Positions 10,958 through 23,000 are shown, numbered from the stretch's first letter. The stretch is DNA of 64,000 bases from Torymus aiolomorphi (GCA_036365515.1 CM070873.1:85147948-85211947), one strand, 5' to 3'. Notes: generated from the letters alone by a model not told the origin. Made by a program: numbers and translations.

Positions 10958-12948
10958 GTCTAGGCGCAGGCTATGATTTCGTAGCCGATTGAGTGCCATT
11001 GCTCTATTCAAGGTTTTTATACGTATTTTTTCATCCTGATTTCGAATTTTGAGGGTAGAAGTCCTGAAAGTGGTCAGATAAATTGTTATTAACAATTTAA
11101 TTGTTTAAATCATTATATCTTTAATTCTTTGAAAGATATCAAAATTTTGCTTTTGCAAAATTGTTGGTTTTTAATTCAGAAATATGCTCGATTTTGAATT
11201 TTTAAGAAAACTTAATTAGAAAAAAAGTTATAGCAAATTTAGTGCAAAAAAGTCCTGATATAGCTTCGCGCGGCCACTCTTTCGCTTGTATCTCCGATTC
11301 TAACGAAAATTTTTCAACTTTCAATCTCGCATTTTGAAGAGAGAATAATATTCTATTAAGCTACTTCATAATTATTATCTATAATTTAGTTTACATAATT
11401 ATTTAAACGTTTTTAATTAAAAATTTCAGTAAAAAATGTCAATTTAATTTGTTTATAAGACTTTTTTCACTATTTGCACTAATTTTATCAAAATTTTTCT
11501 TTTGCAAAGTTGTTTGTTTTTCAATTACAAATACGCTAGATTTTGAATTTTTAAGAAAACTTAATTAGAAAAAAAGGTATCGCAAATTGAGTGCAAAAAA
11601 GTTCCGTTGTAGCTAAGATCGATAGTTCTTTTATACTTGCTTCTGGGAAAAATTTGTTAATTTTCAGCTAAACATAAAACATTATTACATTAATTTATAA
11701 TTATTATCTATAGTTTAGTATAAAAAAAATTAAGCGCCACAATTTTAAACTTCAAGTAAATAATATTGATTTATTTGATGTACACGCATAAATAAAAATG
11801 ACATTGATATTTTATCAAACAATCTATTATTCGTTTTTCAACGTATTTCCACATCTCAAGTTTAATCTGAAAATTAATGTAATAAAACCAAAATATATGC
11901 CAAATGTAAAATTTAAAATATTATTTATATGTTTGAATTTGAATTACTGCGTTATATGCGATGCGCGGGTGCAGCGCTCTTAAATACAATGATTAAATTA
12001 ATATAATTTAGAGTTTTTGGTTACATATTTTTATAAAGTTTTATTAAAAAAAATCTTAGTAAAACATGTGTATTGATTTTATTAAAATATTTTAATTTCA
12101 TTTAACAAATAAAATCGACATTTTTTACAAAAATTTTTCGGTTGAAGCGCTGAAATAATTATTGAAACTAAATTATAGATAATTATTACAAAGTAGCTTC
12201 ATAGAATATTATTCTCTCTTCAAAATGCGAGGTTGAAAGTTGAAAAATTTTCGTTAGAACTGGAGATACAAGCGAAAGAGTGGCGCGCTTAGCTACAACG
12301 AGACTTTTTTGTACTCAATTTGCGATACCTTTTTTTCTAATTAAGTTTTCTTAAAAATTCAAAATCTAACGTATTTGTAAATGAAAAACAAACAATTTTG
12401 CAAAAGAAAAATTTTGATACAATTAGTGCAAATAGTGAAAAAAGTCTTATAAACAAATTAAATTGACATTTTTTACAGACATTTTTAATTAGAAACGTTT
12501 AAATAATTATGTAAACTAAATTATATATAATAATTATGAAGTAGCTTAATAGAATATTATTTTCTCTTCAAAATGCGAGGTTTTAAGTTGAAAAATTTTC
12601 GTTAGAACCGGAGATGCAAGCGAAAAAGTGGCCGCGCGAAGCTACATCAGGACTTTTTTTGCACTAAATTTGCTATAACTTTTTTTCTAATTAAGTTTTC
12701 TTAAAAATTCAAAATCGAGCATATTTCTGAATTAAAAACCAACAATTTTGCAGAAGCAAAATTTTGATATCTATCAAAGAATTAATGATATAACAATTTA
12801 AACAATTAAATTGTTAATAACAATTTATCTGACCACTTTCAGGACTTCTACCCTCAAAATTCGTAATCAGGACGAAAAAATACGTATAAAAACCTTGAGT
12901 AGAGCAATGGCACTCAATCGGCTACGAAATCATAGCCTGCGCCTAGAC
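10958..12948. mobile_element. 2-kb inverted-repeat element, TA-flanked, with internal duplication in each arm
   Basis: The left end GTCTAGGCGCAGGCTATGAT is the exact complement of the right end, and both are flanked by TA (10956-10957 and 12949-12950), as expected for a Tc1/mariner-type 2-bp duplication. Each arm is about 800 bp. Within each arm a block of about 349 bp is repeated once in direct orientation: TTAAGAAAACTTAATTAGAA recurs at about 11201 and 11551, and its complement recurs in the right arm with the same spacing. The centre near 11.95 kb holds a small open frame with no recognised product. No transposase is encoded, so it is non-autonomous. TA is frequent in such AT-rich DNA, so the superfamily call is tentative. 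Confidence 0.8.
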
Positions 12949-13106
12949 TAATATGGAATGTGGTGACTAGGAACGTGTTTTGTTTACATTCATTATACCT
13001 TCAATGAAAGTTTTGTCTCTATATAAATAGATAAAAGTATGCGCATATGTAAAAATATTATACATACGCGTATGTATACAATTTTCAATGTAAATTACAT
13101 ACATTA

Positions 13107-13283
13107 ATATTAATATGTAAAATCATAATCAATTGTGTTTGTTAATAATAAGATAGAAACAAATAAAATAAAGAATAACTTCATATTATAATTTAAATGA
13201 TTATCAATTATAATACAAACTTATTCTTTATTTTATTTGTTTCTATCTTATTATTAACAAACACAATGATTTTACATATTAAT
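13107..13283. repeat. Inverted repeat of about 65-bp arms
   Basis: Positions 13107-13176 and 13221-13283 are near-perfect inverse copies, containing GTTTGTTAATAATAAGATAG and its complement. The spacer is about 45 bp. No terminal duplication was identified. Confidence 0.9.
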
Positions 13284-13370
13284 ATCTCTGAGTAAAATTG
13301 GTCTACAGCGTATATCTCGGACCATTTTATCAGAAATTGTGCCTACATATAAGACATTATTAGTATATAT

Positions 13371-13592
13371 TGTTATGTGTTTGTCTACCATCATCAAATA
13401 TGAGAAGAACGAAAGCGTTGCTAAGCTATTAGTTTGTTGTTCTCGACTCGATTCAGTTCAGTTTAGTTGATTCGAGAGTTTTTTGTTAATAACACGCTTA
13501 ACCTTATGTGTTTATGGTCTTAAATAAATTACATTCTCGATCTTTTATAAATAGTCTCTTATTATTTATTGTGTGTATATTTGAGTGTAACA
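13371..13592. mobile_element. Solo LTR with 4-bp target duplication
   Basis: A 222-bp block begins TGTTATGTG and ends GTGTAACA, so it has the TG...CA ends and short terminal inversion (TGTTA/TAACA) of a long terminal repeat. It is flanked by ATAT on both sides (13367-13370 and 13593-13596). AATAAA at about 13527 could serve as the polyadenylation signal. No second LTR or internal region is present, as expected after LTR-LTR recombination. The family (Copia or Gypsy) cannot be told from the LTR alone. Confidence 0.65.
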
Positions 13593-13937
13593 ATATAACT
13601 AATATATTTCATTATATTTTTTCAGGTGATTTTGGCCTCAAAGGATTTTAAACCTATGACCCTTTACGGCCTAACCTAAATCGGGATTTTGTGTATTATA
13701 TATAGCGCTTAAAATTAAAGTTTTACATGGGGTTTTTTGCTTTTTTAGCTGTCTGAGATGTCAATGAACATATACCAATACAAAATTATACTTTTGTATT
13801 GCCATTTTTTTTTATAATAAACAAGAAGGGCAATAAAATGGCAATTTTTTCATTAAAAAATCGGCTTTGGAATTGCTGTTATACTTAGGATCATCAAAAT
13901 GTATTTGTAGGGGGTTTTTGAGAAACCAATAACTTAA

Positions 13938-14596
13938 GGGGGCTAGACACCTTTTTTCTCTGAAATAAGAAGTCACATTTTAATACATAAATGTAAACTA
14001 ATTATTTCATACTTTTTACGTATAAAAGTGGGTATATTTACCTTACCTTAAAACTTTCTCCGATGGGCCTTTTATATGGTCCAGAACCATAGTCATCGAT
14101 GAAACAAGTTTTTTCACTAACCGTAAGCTTTGAAATTTTCCTGTGAATGGATTGACTTCAGATTTGAACTAAATTACTCCTGAATAGTATAATTCTCATA
14201 TGAGTGTAGGGATTTTTGATCTAATGAGAAAAAAAAAATTGTGCTGTTTTTCAAGAGTTTTTTTTTTAACTTTTTTAAATTTTTTATATTTTTTCATAAT
14301 TTTTCTGATGTAAAAATTTTTTCCGACATTTAATCCTAAATCCCTACACTCATATGAGAATTATACTATTCAGGAGTAATTTAGTTCAAATCTGAAGTCA
14401 ATCCATCCACAGGAAAATTTCAAAGCTTACGGTTAGTGAAAAAACTTGTTTCATCGATAACTATGGTTCATCGGAGAAAGTTTTAAGGTAAGGTAAATAT
14501 ACCCACTTTTATATGTAAAAAGTATGAAATAATTAGTTTACATTTATGTATTAAAATGTGACTTCTTATTTCAGAGAAAAAAGATGTCTAGCCCCC
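13938..14596. mobile_element. TTAA-flanked MITE with about 275-bp terminal inverted repeats
   Basis: The left end GGGGGCTAGACACC and right end GGTGTCTAGCCCCC-like (the actual right end reads GATGTCTAGCCCCC) are preceded and followed by TTAA (13934-13937 and 14597-14600). The arms (13938-14220 and about 14325-14596) are nearly identical inverse copies and contain the ATTCTCATATGAGTG block. The spacer is A/T-rich. A TTAA duplication is characteristic of the Kolobok and piggyBac superfamilies. The right TTAA is also the left TTAA of the next element. Confidence 0.88.
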
Positions 14597-14935
14597 TTAA
14601 GGAGGTTCGATAGCTCTCTTGCGGGGCAGGCGGTGCGGGAGGTAAGCCTATGCTTATACACAGGAGCCTCGTTGTAGTGCCAACCTTAGATAAATTAATT
14701 TGAACGAACTAAATATTCTATTTACGCATGAATTTGTACTATAAATATCAACTCATATGTTTTTTCGCATTATATGAAAAGCAATTAACTTTTTATTTGA
14801 ATAAAAGTGCATATTCATTAATTAAAAGCATCTAAAACTATGGAGTGAAATTTGGCAACGTCGCAGATCATCTCTCTGTGCTAACTTTTATCGCTGCTAA
14901 GTTTGTACAGTTTCTACAGCATAAACGTAAACAAC

Positions 14936-15613
14936 ATGAATGGGCGTCCCAGATACAGAGGAAAAGTGATGACTGAAAAGCAGTATAAAAAGCGTATGAA
15001 GCAAATTCAAGGTGGATTACTGAAGAAAAAGCAAAAAGTTCAGACCAAGATTCAATGTGATGGCATTGAAGAAGCTGAGTGTATGATAGAGGGACGCCGC
15101 ATTGTTGAATTAAAGGTTATGGCGCAACACCTGTACTGTTCCTTTTGCAAAGATATCTTCTCTCTTGATGATACAGACAAAGAAGTAAAGAAAGGACTAG
15201 CCTCAGAATTGACCGTTAGATGCAGAAAATGTCTTGCGACAACTATTGTTCCTACAGGCAAAACGCATGAAGGAGCAATAGGTTCGCACAGACAGTTTTT
15301 GTATGATACAAATTCGAAAGCTGCCCTTGGTAAGTTTATGTTGATTTTTATGTTATATTACATTCTATATAAATATTTTATTTATAATTTAACATTTATA
15401 GGTGCAATACACTCTGGACTTGGACACACATCTATTAACAAATTTTTGCATGTAATGAATATACCATGTATGACTGCAAAAACATTCAAAATTTATGAAA
15501 GGGAAATCGGACCTGTTGTTGAGACCGTAGCTAAGGATAGCTGTATAGAAGCTTGCAAAGAAGAAAGATTTTTAACAATGAGTCAATTAGACATATTACA
15601 AAAGCGTTTGTAA
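14936..15613 (+). pseudogene. Kolobok-type transposase, N-terminal part with a 72-nt intron
   Basis: Start chosen at the first ATG (14936), giving a basic N-terminus (MNGRPRYRGK). A domain follows with paired cysteines CSFC and CRKC (about residues 65-100), a possible zinc-binding module. Then come GSHRQF and, after a short intron, GAIHSGLGHTSINKFL and a KTFKIYEREIGPV block typical of PF20700 proteins. The intron at 15330-15401 has CTTG|GTAAGT and TTATAG|GTGC sites; it is 72 nt, so retention keeps the frame but inserts a hydrophobic stretch. The frame ends at TAA after KRL where a later insertion begins. The expected central catalytic blocks (GDGDS, CVNHV) are absent. It would act in transposon excision and insertion in the nucleus. 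Confidence 0.75.
15330..15401 (+). other. Intron within the transposase
   Basis: It begins GTAAGTTTATG and ends ACATTTATAG. Removing it joins the two halves of a Gly codon and brings together the AALG and AIHSGLG blocks, as in related proteins. Length 72 nt, very A/T-rich, no stop codon in frame. Confidence 0.8.
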
Positions 15614-15724
15614 GTTTATTTAGATTAATGAAAATTAAAAATCATAAGAATGAATTAAAATATCTTGATTTTTATATTATAAAATTGTAAATATTTTAAT
15701 TTTTACTTAATATTGATTTTTGTA

Positions 15725-16335
15725 AAGTGATTAATTTTTTAAAATATTCAAATAAGTTTTAAAAGAAAATATTTCAGAAGTGATTAAATATTCTGTTCTA
15801 AAGATTGTGCTTTTATACAATTTTATGAATTGAGTATTCAAATAAGGCTTTTTTATAACTAAAGCAAAATAAGTTCGAAGCCAACAGTAATCAGTTTTAT
15901 GAAGTCTAGTATACGAAGGACAAATTGAGACAATAAAAGTAAAATAGGTTCTATGGAATTCAAGTATTCGAAGGACAAATTGAGATAATAGCAAAGTAAG
16001 GTTCATCGGAGCCAACACTAGTATACAAAGAATGAACTCACATAATTAAAAATAAATAAGTTTCTTCAAAGCCTATATATATGTATATCCATGGATTTCA
16101 GTACAGGGAGTCAACAATCAGATTTATGGATTTCCAGTATACGGAGTCCACATAATCATAATCATGGATTTACATATATGTTGGCTTTGAAGAAACTTAT
16201 TTATTTTTATTATGTGAGTTCATTCTTTGTATACTAGATGTTGACTCCGATGAACCTTACTTTACTATTTCTCAATTTGTCCTTCGAATACTCGAATTCC
16301 ATAGAACCTATTTTACTTTTATTGTCTCAATTTTT
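15725..16335. repeat. Inverted-repeat insertion inside the transposon
   Basis: Left segment about 15925-16080 (GTTCTATGGAATTCAAGTATTCGAAGG, shown here only in part, then CAAATTGAG and GGTTCATCGGAGCC) is the inverse of right segment about 16163-16333. The spacer is about 80 bp. It separates the two transposase/exonuclease coding parts and explains the missing middle of the protein together with an associated deletion. Exact ends cannot be defined. Confidence 0.8.
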
Positions 16336-16383
16336 ACATTACTTTCAAAAATTCTTTATTGATAAAAATACCTTCAAAACACA

Positions 16384-17510
16384 TTGCAAAAGTGGAACTT
16401 GAGTCCTGGATCTCATTTATCGAAACACATTGAACAAGTCACAAAATCTTCCAAATTGCGATCTGAGAAAGCTAAAACACCAGCTTTCAAACTACATCGA
16501 CATACTCTTCAAAAAAATCGAGCTCAGTTGAAAAATCAACGTGAGGCTATGGAAGGACCAACTTATGAGAGTAATATGGGATTACTTAAGATGCCTGCGG
16601 CTATTTCTACCGAGATTGGTACTATTAGCAACGAACTTGACGACGATATTCAAGACCAGGCTCATCATTCTACAGTAATAGTTTTTTTTATCTCGAAACC
16701 GGTGGCTTTTCTGTGACTGATGATATTTTGCAAGTAGCTGTAAAGTATAGAAATTCAATATTTAATAAATACGTTAATTCCACAAAATCTATTAACCCAA
16801 AAGCTTCTGTAGTTCATGGATTATCGAATGAAGGCAGCGATTTGTATCTTCGTGGAGTAAGAGTCCAATCGTCGCCTATAAGATTAGTTTTAAATGATTT
16901 GTTAGCTTTTTTGACTGAGATAAAAGAACCCTGTGTACTAGTTGCACATAATTGCAACTTTGACTCTTCTCGACTTCTATTAAAAATAAAAGAAGTTTTT
17001 TTAATAGAAGAGTTCCGCAAAATAGTTGTAGGATTTACTGACAGCTTGAGTTTGTTCAAAAAGCGATTTCCTGATAGAAAAGGAAAAGGCGCTTTTAAAT
17101 TAACTACCCTAGCCGACCAATTAATGGATTTATCCACCAAAGATGCGCACGATGCAATATGTGATGTAATATTATTAGAAAAATTAGTTCGTAAGTTTAT
17201 TTTATATGATGATTTAGTACAAAGTACAAAAAGTTTTGATTCTCTTATAGAATCTATCGATAAAGACAAAAATAGTCAAATTTATCTAAAAAGTTTAAAT
17301 CCTCTTGTAGGGGTAGTATCTAAACCAATGTTGAAAAGAATGGCCTATGCCGCTATTTCTTACGAATCTATATTAAGCGGGTACAAAAAAAGCGAAAAAG
17401 ATGTGATTGATTTACTCGAGCAAAGAGTTAAAGGAAAAGCTCAAGTGATAAAGAGTAAAAAAGTTTTAACTAGTATTTTAAGTTATTTAAGTAAAAAAGA
17501 ATTATCATGA
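16384..17510 (+). pseudogene. C-terminal part of the Kolobok-type protein with a DEDD(h) 3'-5' exonuclease-like domain
   Basis: Two frames overlap near 16690 and require a frameshift. The first (16384-16716) is a basic linker (HLSKHIEQVTKS..., REAMEGPTYESNMGLL) matching the linker of similar insect and Hydra proteins. The second (16713-17510) has the DnaQ-like motifs: an ETGGFS segment at motif I, LVAHNCNFDSSRLL at motif II, and DAHDAICDVILLEKL at motif III with the HxxxxD pattern of the DEDDh group. At motif I the base sequence gives Tyr-Leu-Glu-Thr where Asp-x-Glu-Thr is expected, so the first metal-binding Asp appears lost. Fusion of a transposase with such an exonuclease is known in this protein group; its role in transposition is unclear. 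The frame ends in a Lys-rich tail. Confidence 0.75.
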
Positions 17511-18090
17511 AAAAAACTCAATTTGATTTATATGTAAAGTAAATAAAAGTTCAATTTTTATGTTCCTAATTGTTGTTATTTTATTGCAATAGATTATAAA
17601 TTTATTTCTTATAAATTATAATTATATTTCTAATTGGACTAATTTTATACGAATCGAATTATTCAAATAGCGCGCCAGTTGAAGCGTTGAATGCAGCGAA
17701 CAGCGTTGCCATATTTCCGTTCACTGAATCAGTTGTTTATAAAAATACGTCAAAACGTTGTCTATTCGTTCTATTATTTCAATAATTACATTGTAAGTGC
17801 ATATTTTTCTTGTTTTAAAATGTTTAGTAATATTTAATGCTTCAATTACAGTTTTATTTTCTGGGCCCTAACCTTTTTTAACATCAATATTCACGTCTGA
17901 CTAAAAGTTTTTGCATGGCTCCCATTAAAGGCTACGTATAAGAACGTCATTTTGAGTATCACTTTTCAGAAAAACTATATTGTGAATCGTTCTGAAACTT
18001 GCAGACGAGACTTCTCGTATGTTTATTATTCGATTAAAATTGTTTCCAAGACTCTCTAACCATTTTCATTTCGGTATCGAACCTCCTTAA

Positions 18091-18624
18091 GGACGTTCTC
18101 CGAGAAAACGATTTTCTTGTGATTATCGTGAAACTTGCAGAAAATGTTTGATTTTAGTCCTTAGTACATGCTTCAAAGCCCCCCGTCCAAAGCGGTATTA
18201 AAAATAGAAATATTTGATTTCAAAATTTCAGCGTTAACATGGGATCCCTATCTAAGGTCGTTGGAAAAATACATTTTAATTTACTGTAAAAAAGGTTTTT
18301 TTTTGTGATTTTTTTTCAACCGTGGGATATAAAACTAGAAATTGAGAGGAATAATATGGTATAATTTTCAATGTGGCAAGCGGTATTAATTTCAGAGACA
18401 TAGCGACATAAAGAAAAACTACCATGTTATTTGTATATCTATATATAGTCACACCATGTAAGTGGTATTTATTTCAAATACCGTATTCTCACCTTTTTTC
18501 TTACACCGTAATTTTTTATTATTTTTATAGTAGTGTATAGAGACTCATGAAGGGTTTCCACCATAAATAATATTTTTATATCACAATTTTTGCGATATTG
18601 ATGAAGTTGAGCCGGAAAACGTCC
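18091..18624. mobile_element. TTAA-flanked non-autonomous element, 534 bp
   Basis: It begins GGACGTTCTCCG and ends CGGAAAACGTCC, a 12-bp inverted pair with one mismatch, flanked by TTAA at 18087-18090 and 18625-18628. The left TTAA is shared with the Kolobok element next door. The interior is A/T-rich without coding capacity. An 11-bp segment GAAACTTGCAGA is also present shortly before the right end of the neighbour, hinting at distant relationship. Confidence 0.78.
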
Positions 18625-18628
18625 TTAA

Positions 18629-20430
18629 AGAAATTTTACCTTTATCCTTCTGTTAGTGTTTTAAACGACTACATCTTTGAAATGAACGGGTTATGCAGCA
18701 TCGGGGCTCAGCCTTTGACGTACTTTAATGCTAAAGTGGAAAATATAAGTTTTTCATTGATTTTGTCCATTCAAAAAACCATATAACTGCTAGTCCCTCA
18801 CTCATAGGTATCGAATTAGTATTTAGTAAGTTCTTTTGGTTCAATTACAATGCTCTCTTCCACTTGGCATACCCATTTCCATATAAATAGCAATTAAATT
18901 CGAAAAAACATGATTTTTATCAGTTTTTTGTTATTTTTCTTGAAAATAAACCTATTGACTTCAAATGTTTGTTTGACTTCAAATTCGTATTCAGAAGGCC
19001 AAAATACATAGGGATTAAGTGTTTTCAATGCTTGCTTAAGGCCCTTTTCTGTGGGCCTGGGTTTTCTTTTGTTTTATAAACAAAAAACGATTTCGAATTG
19101 TACCTTCTTTTTTATATGATGCAGCCAACAATTCTTAATATGATAAACATGATAAATTCAGGTGCTTTCATGGAAATACACAGGCTTGAATTTTGAGTAA
19201 AAATACAGTGCACTCAGGAGTTAGTGGGTTAATTTAGCATTTGTTGATGAAGATAAATCGTATTTAGATCTTTCAAAATGAATCTTGTAGGGCATGACTA
19301 GTATTGTACAACATCTATGACCGAGTCACTAAAAAAATTGGTTGACCTTCCAATGAACACATTTTATAATTGTTTGAGTTGGCGTATCTCAAAATCCTTA
19401 ACTGATAGGGCGCAACCAAAATCATATTCAAGTTCAGCCGTACATTCATAGCACAGCACTTTTTTTGTGCTTGTGTAATTTACTTAATGTAATTAATGAA
19501 TTGAGCTAAATGTCAATAAATGAGCAAAGATTTTTTACAAAGTAACGGATGAATTTAAAGATGTTATGGCTATATTCCTGATTTTTAAAGTTTATAATAT
19601 TGGTATTTCATTACCGTATAGACGTACTGTACCGAAAAATCATTAACTATTCCATATAATTATTTATCGCAGTCCTAACGATAAAAACTAACTTTCGGCA
19701 GGGACGATATAGCCATAACATCCTTAATAACTCGAAAGAAATGTTGTTAAAAACGGATATAATTTTGCGAAAGCGGAATATCTAAGAAGATAAAAGAAGG
19801 TGCTTTATAACTTAAAGTAACAACAATGTCTAAATAAGTCCATGAAGTTAAATATAATTCCACGAGAGATCTTATGAAAAGACAAAATAAGGTAAAGTTA
19901 GAGCAGCAGAGAATAAAAGAGGTCCAACAAAATAATTTAGAGTATGCATAATTTATCTTCTAGAACGTCGGCATTCGAAGAGAAAAGGAATAATGAATTT
20001 CACCCAGAAGATTTAAGTAGATTTCGTCGACAATTTATTTGCTTGACATTTCGCGCTCTTAGAATGTAATTTTGCCAAAAATTGATTCAAAAATTTGGCG
20101 AGAGAGTGAATCATCGATGACGCAACTCGTCGGCAGACGCCGGAAATATAACTATGACTTCGCGACTAGGCGAGTAAGTGCTGATGGCCCCCAAACAATA
20201 ATTCGTATATATTCAGTGTGAGTCGGTCATCTTTTTTTAGACTAAAATTTTATTTCCGTTCAGAGCAAGGGTGATGAGTCGATGTTTTGGGTTTTCTTTA
20301 CAGTGATATTTCATTGACGTTTCGTAATATTTCTTAGGCTACCTTAATGTGTAGTAGGCAACCCCGAATACCAGATGAATAACTATTGAATAACTGACAC
20401 CTTTAGTATGTTGACTATTTTGTTATATTT
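18629..20430. other. No gene seen; contains a short inverted-repeat remnant
   Basis: A/T-rich DNA with no recognisable protein. The only structure noticed is the small inverted repeat at 19558-19722, listed separately. Confidence 0.5.
19558..19722. repeat. Short MITE-like remnant
   Basis: GATGTTATGGCTATAT on the left is mirrored by ATATAGCCATAACATC on the right, about 165 bp apart. The inner right part (ATTATTTATCGCAG...AAAACTAACTTTC) resembles 47085-47145, where TTATTTATCGTAG is followed by AAAAACTAACTTTTG, so at least two copies exist in the window. Confidence 0.6.
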
Positions 20431-20435
20431 ATATT

Positions 20436-20680
20436 GCTTCCTCATAGAGGATGCTTTATGATAGTAAAAAAAAACATGATAGTAATATTATTTAACAAAT
20501 GTAAAATCGAAATACACTATTTTCAGCAAATGTGTGTGGGGGGGGGGGGGGGTATGTGTGGGTTTATGTAGGGTGGGTGGGTGTGTGGATAATCATATCT
20601 CAGGATCTACTTGATCAATTTTAACCCAAAAAGGGTCATTTTTATTTCTTTTTCTTACACGATTAGGGCAAGCCTTACAC
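20436..20680 (+). repeat. Hairpin/microsatellite family copy, short, with a 15-G run
   Basis: It starts with the diverged terminal hairpin GCTTCCTCATAGAGGATGC (20436-20454), followed by TTTATGATAGTAA, a TG/G-rich microsatellite containing 15 consecutive G (20538-20552), and then the conserved CTCAGGATCTACTTGATCAA block shared with the copies at 32.4, 43.9 and 45.8 kb. The 3' part decays beyond about 20680. Confidence 0.85.
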
Positions 20681-23000
20681 AATATCTCCTTTTTGTTAAA
20701 GTCGGTTGTTTTTTGTTTTATAACAATTTTGCGATTTTCAAAATTTTTCTTTTTCATTTTTTTTACAATTTAAAGTTAATATCTTTCATATATTATGAAT
20801 CCACTTTATGAAGGATAAAATGCTCTACAATTGAAAAAAAAAGTTTGCTATTTCTCGAAAATAAAGAAAGATATTACCATGAAAATGTGTATGGTTATAG
20901 TGGATGAAGAGTGTTATAAAATGATTTTACCAAGGCTTTTACTTGATTTTGAATGCTATTTACTCTCAGTCTGCTCGTTCGTGGGAAGTAGGTATTTTAT
21001 CCGGCCCTCTGATTTTTCACATTAAATTATATTTAATATTTTTGGAATTTCAAAATTAAAGTATAAGTTAACTATAACTCAAAATATTTTAATTCACTAA
21101 AATAATTGTTAATAAATTAGGGTCTTTACAATTTTCAAAAGAGGGACAACGCGCAGTGGTTAATATTTGATGTGAATAATAAGTAATCAGCAATAGAAAT
21201 TGAGAATACAAATTAAATATCCAAGTATACTGGAGTGCATTGCATCAAGTTTATTAGCTAAACAGCGTATAAGCGCATTTACCTTGATGCCACTAGATAG
21301 CAGTGCAGTTGCAGAGAGATGGAGGAAAGACGGGTCTACTTCCACGCGAATAAGAGAAGAGAGAAGACGTCGAGAGGCACGCGTTTTCGAGCAGCAATCT
21401 CTTAATGAGTAATTTCTTCGTCGGTCGGCTGTCAGACGTGCACGCAAGCAACGTAAATTGAAAAGTCCATGGTTTCGACCAGAAAATCTTAAAGGCTTCT
21501 TCCCTTCGCTCTCTTTTCACCACCGTGAAATTTTATACACCATATTGTTTTTCGTAGTGCAATGCATAAACTGTGAAAAACCTGATTCTTAATCAAAATT
21601 TATTCCACGTCCAAATCCATTTTTTTTCTCAACATACTCCAAAGTTTCTTCCTTCGATATTTCGGATAGAAGTTAGTACCCGAAACCAGTGTCGGGCTTA
21701 TGAGAATATTAATTGAAGCAAATGCCCGTAAAAAGCTTACGAGATTTAAAATTGATATTCGAAGAATTAAACTGATTTAATGTAATATGTGTAATGTATT
21801 TAAATATATGTGATAAATAATAAATATACTAAATAAATATTAACTAAATAAATAAATGTAATAACTTAGTATTTTCTAGTTTTTTTTTTATCTACGAAAT
21901 GTAAAATTGAATTGATAAACTACTTGAATTAAAGTTATAATTTATTTATTTATTTATTTATTAAAAATTAAACGGACGATTTCGTCATTACAAAAGAAAG
22001 AAGTATAAATAAATTTAGTTCAGATCAATTTTAATAATTTAATGATAATTTTATCTTTTTAACATTATTGCATATAACTTGACGGTGTTTAAGTAAATTG
22101 TGAAAGATGGAACTTGCTTTTCCGTTTTAAAAACTCGAACCCGTTTGATAATGATATCTAGGTCATGACTTCCACTTTAAGGTATCGCAAAACATCTGGC
22201 AGTCTCAGCTAAAAATTCACCTCCCACACAACGTACACTTTACTATAGTTTAACTGAGTTTTCATGAGTATTATAAAAAATTAGATTTTTTTTCAAAATA
22301 ACTGACCTCTATAAACCCATTTATCTCACAAATAAACGCGTCTTGAATAGTGAAATAATAGAAGTCGAAAAATGACTGTAATTTGAATTTGTCTGAAGCT
22401 GTTTTAAACGAGTTACGATAGATTTTAAAAACATGAAGTGTGATGATAATTAACTCTATCCATTTTATCATAGGATTATTCAAGATAAATCCAGGGATAT
22501 TCCTAGAGACCTAGTAGGTCATAGAAACTATATTATCAAAGATTAAAAGTTAGTCCAGGGTAACGCGTTTAAATCGCTGGATGAAAACTCTGAAAACTTT
22601 CAAGTAAAAATAAGTATAAAATTAGCATTTTATATTTCATTAACGTAAAATAACAAAAACGTTTATTAAACTACATTTTCCTATATAATACGAAATGATC
22701 TCTGCAAAATCTATAATCGTTATAATGACTACAATAAACAACTTATTTAACGTAAATTTGGATTAGTTACAGATTTTGCCCATACCACTTACTTCGAAGT
22801 GTCAAATTGTAAGGTATGTTCATTAGACTTTTCTTATTTAATCAAACAATTTTTTTTAAATACGTAAAAATACAGTTTTTAATTAGTTAAAGAATTTTTA
22901 AAATGAAAATCAGCAAACAAAATTAAAAAGAGAATAATGGTACATTATTAGTCATCTTTCAGATACTCTCCTCCATACAACGTTTACATATCCAAGCGCC
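20681..23000. other. No gene seen
   Basis: Holds a CTCF-like 15-mer at 21290-21304 (CCACTAGATAGCAGT), a (TTTA)n run at about 21940-21962, and small open frames without recognisable products. Confidence 0.45.

Larger units (their letters stand above)
14601..18086 (+). mobile_element. TTAA-flanked Kolobok-type DNA transposon, decayed
   Basis: Ends are GGAGGTTCGATA at 14601 and TATCGAACCTCC at 18086, a 12-bp inverted pair bounded by TTAA at 14597-14600 and 18087-18090. Inside, on the plus strand, are a transposase N-terminal part (14936-15613), an inverted-repeat insertion, and a C-terminal part carrying a DEDD-type exonuclease domain (16384-17510). TTAA duplication with GG-initial ends fits Kolobok. 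The protein belongs to the group Pfam labels 'Mutator' (PF20700), yet true Mutator elements make 9-bp duplications, so the ends argue for Kolobok. The central catalytic part of the transposase is missing, so the copy is dead. Confidence 0.82.
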
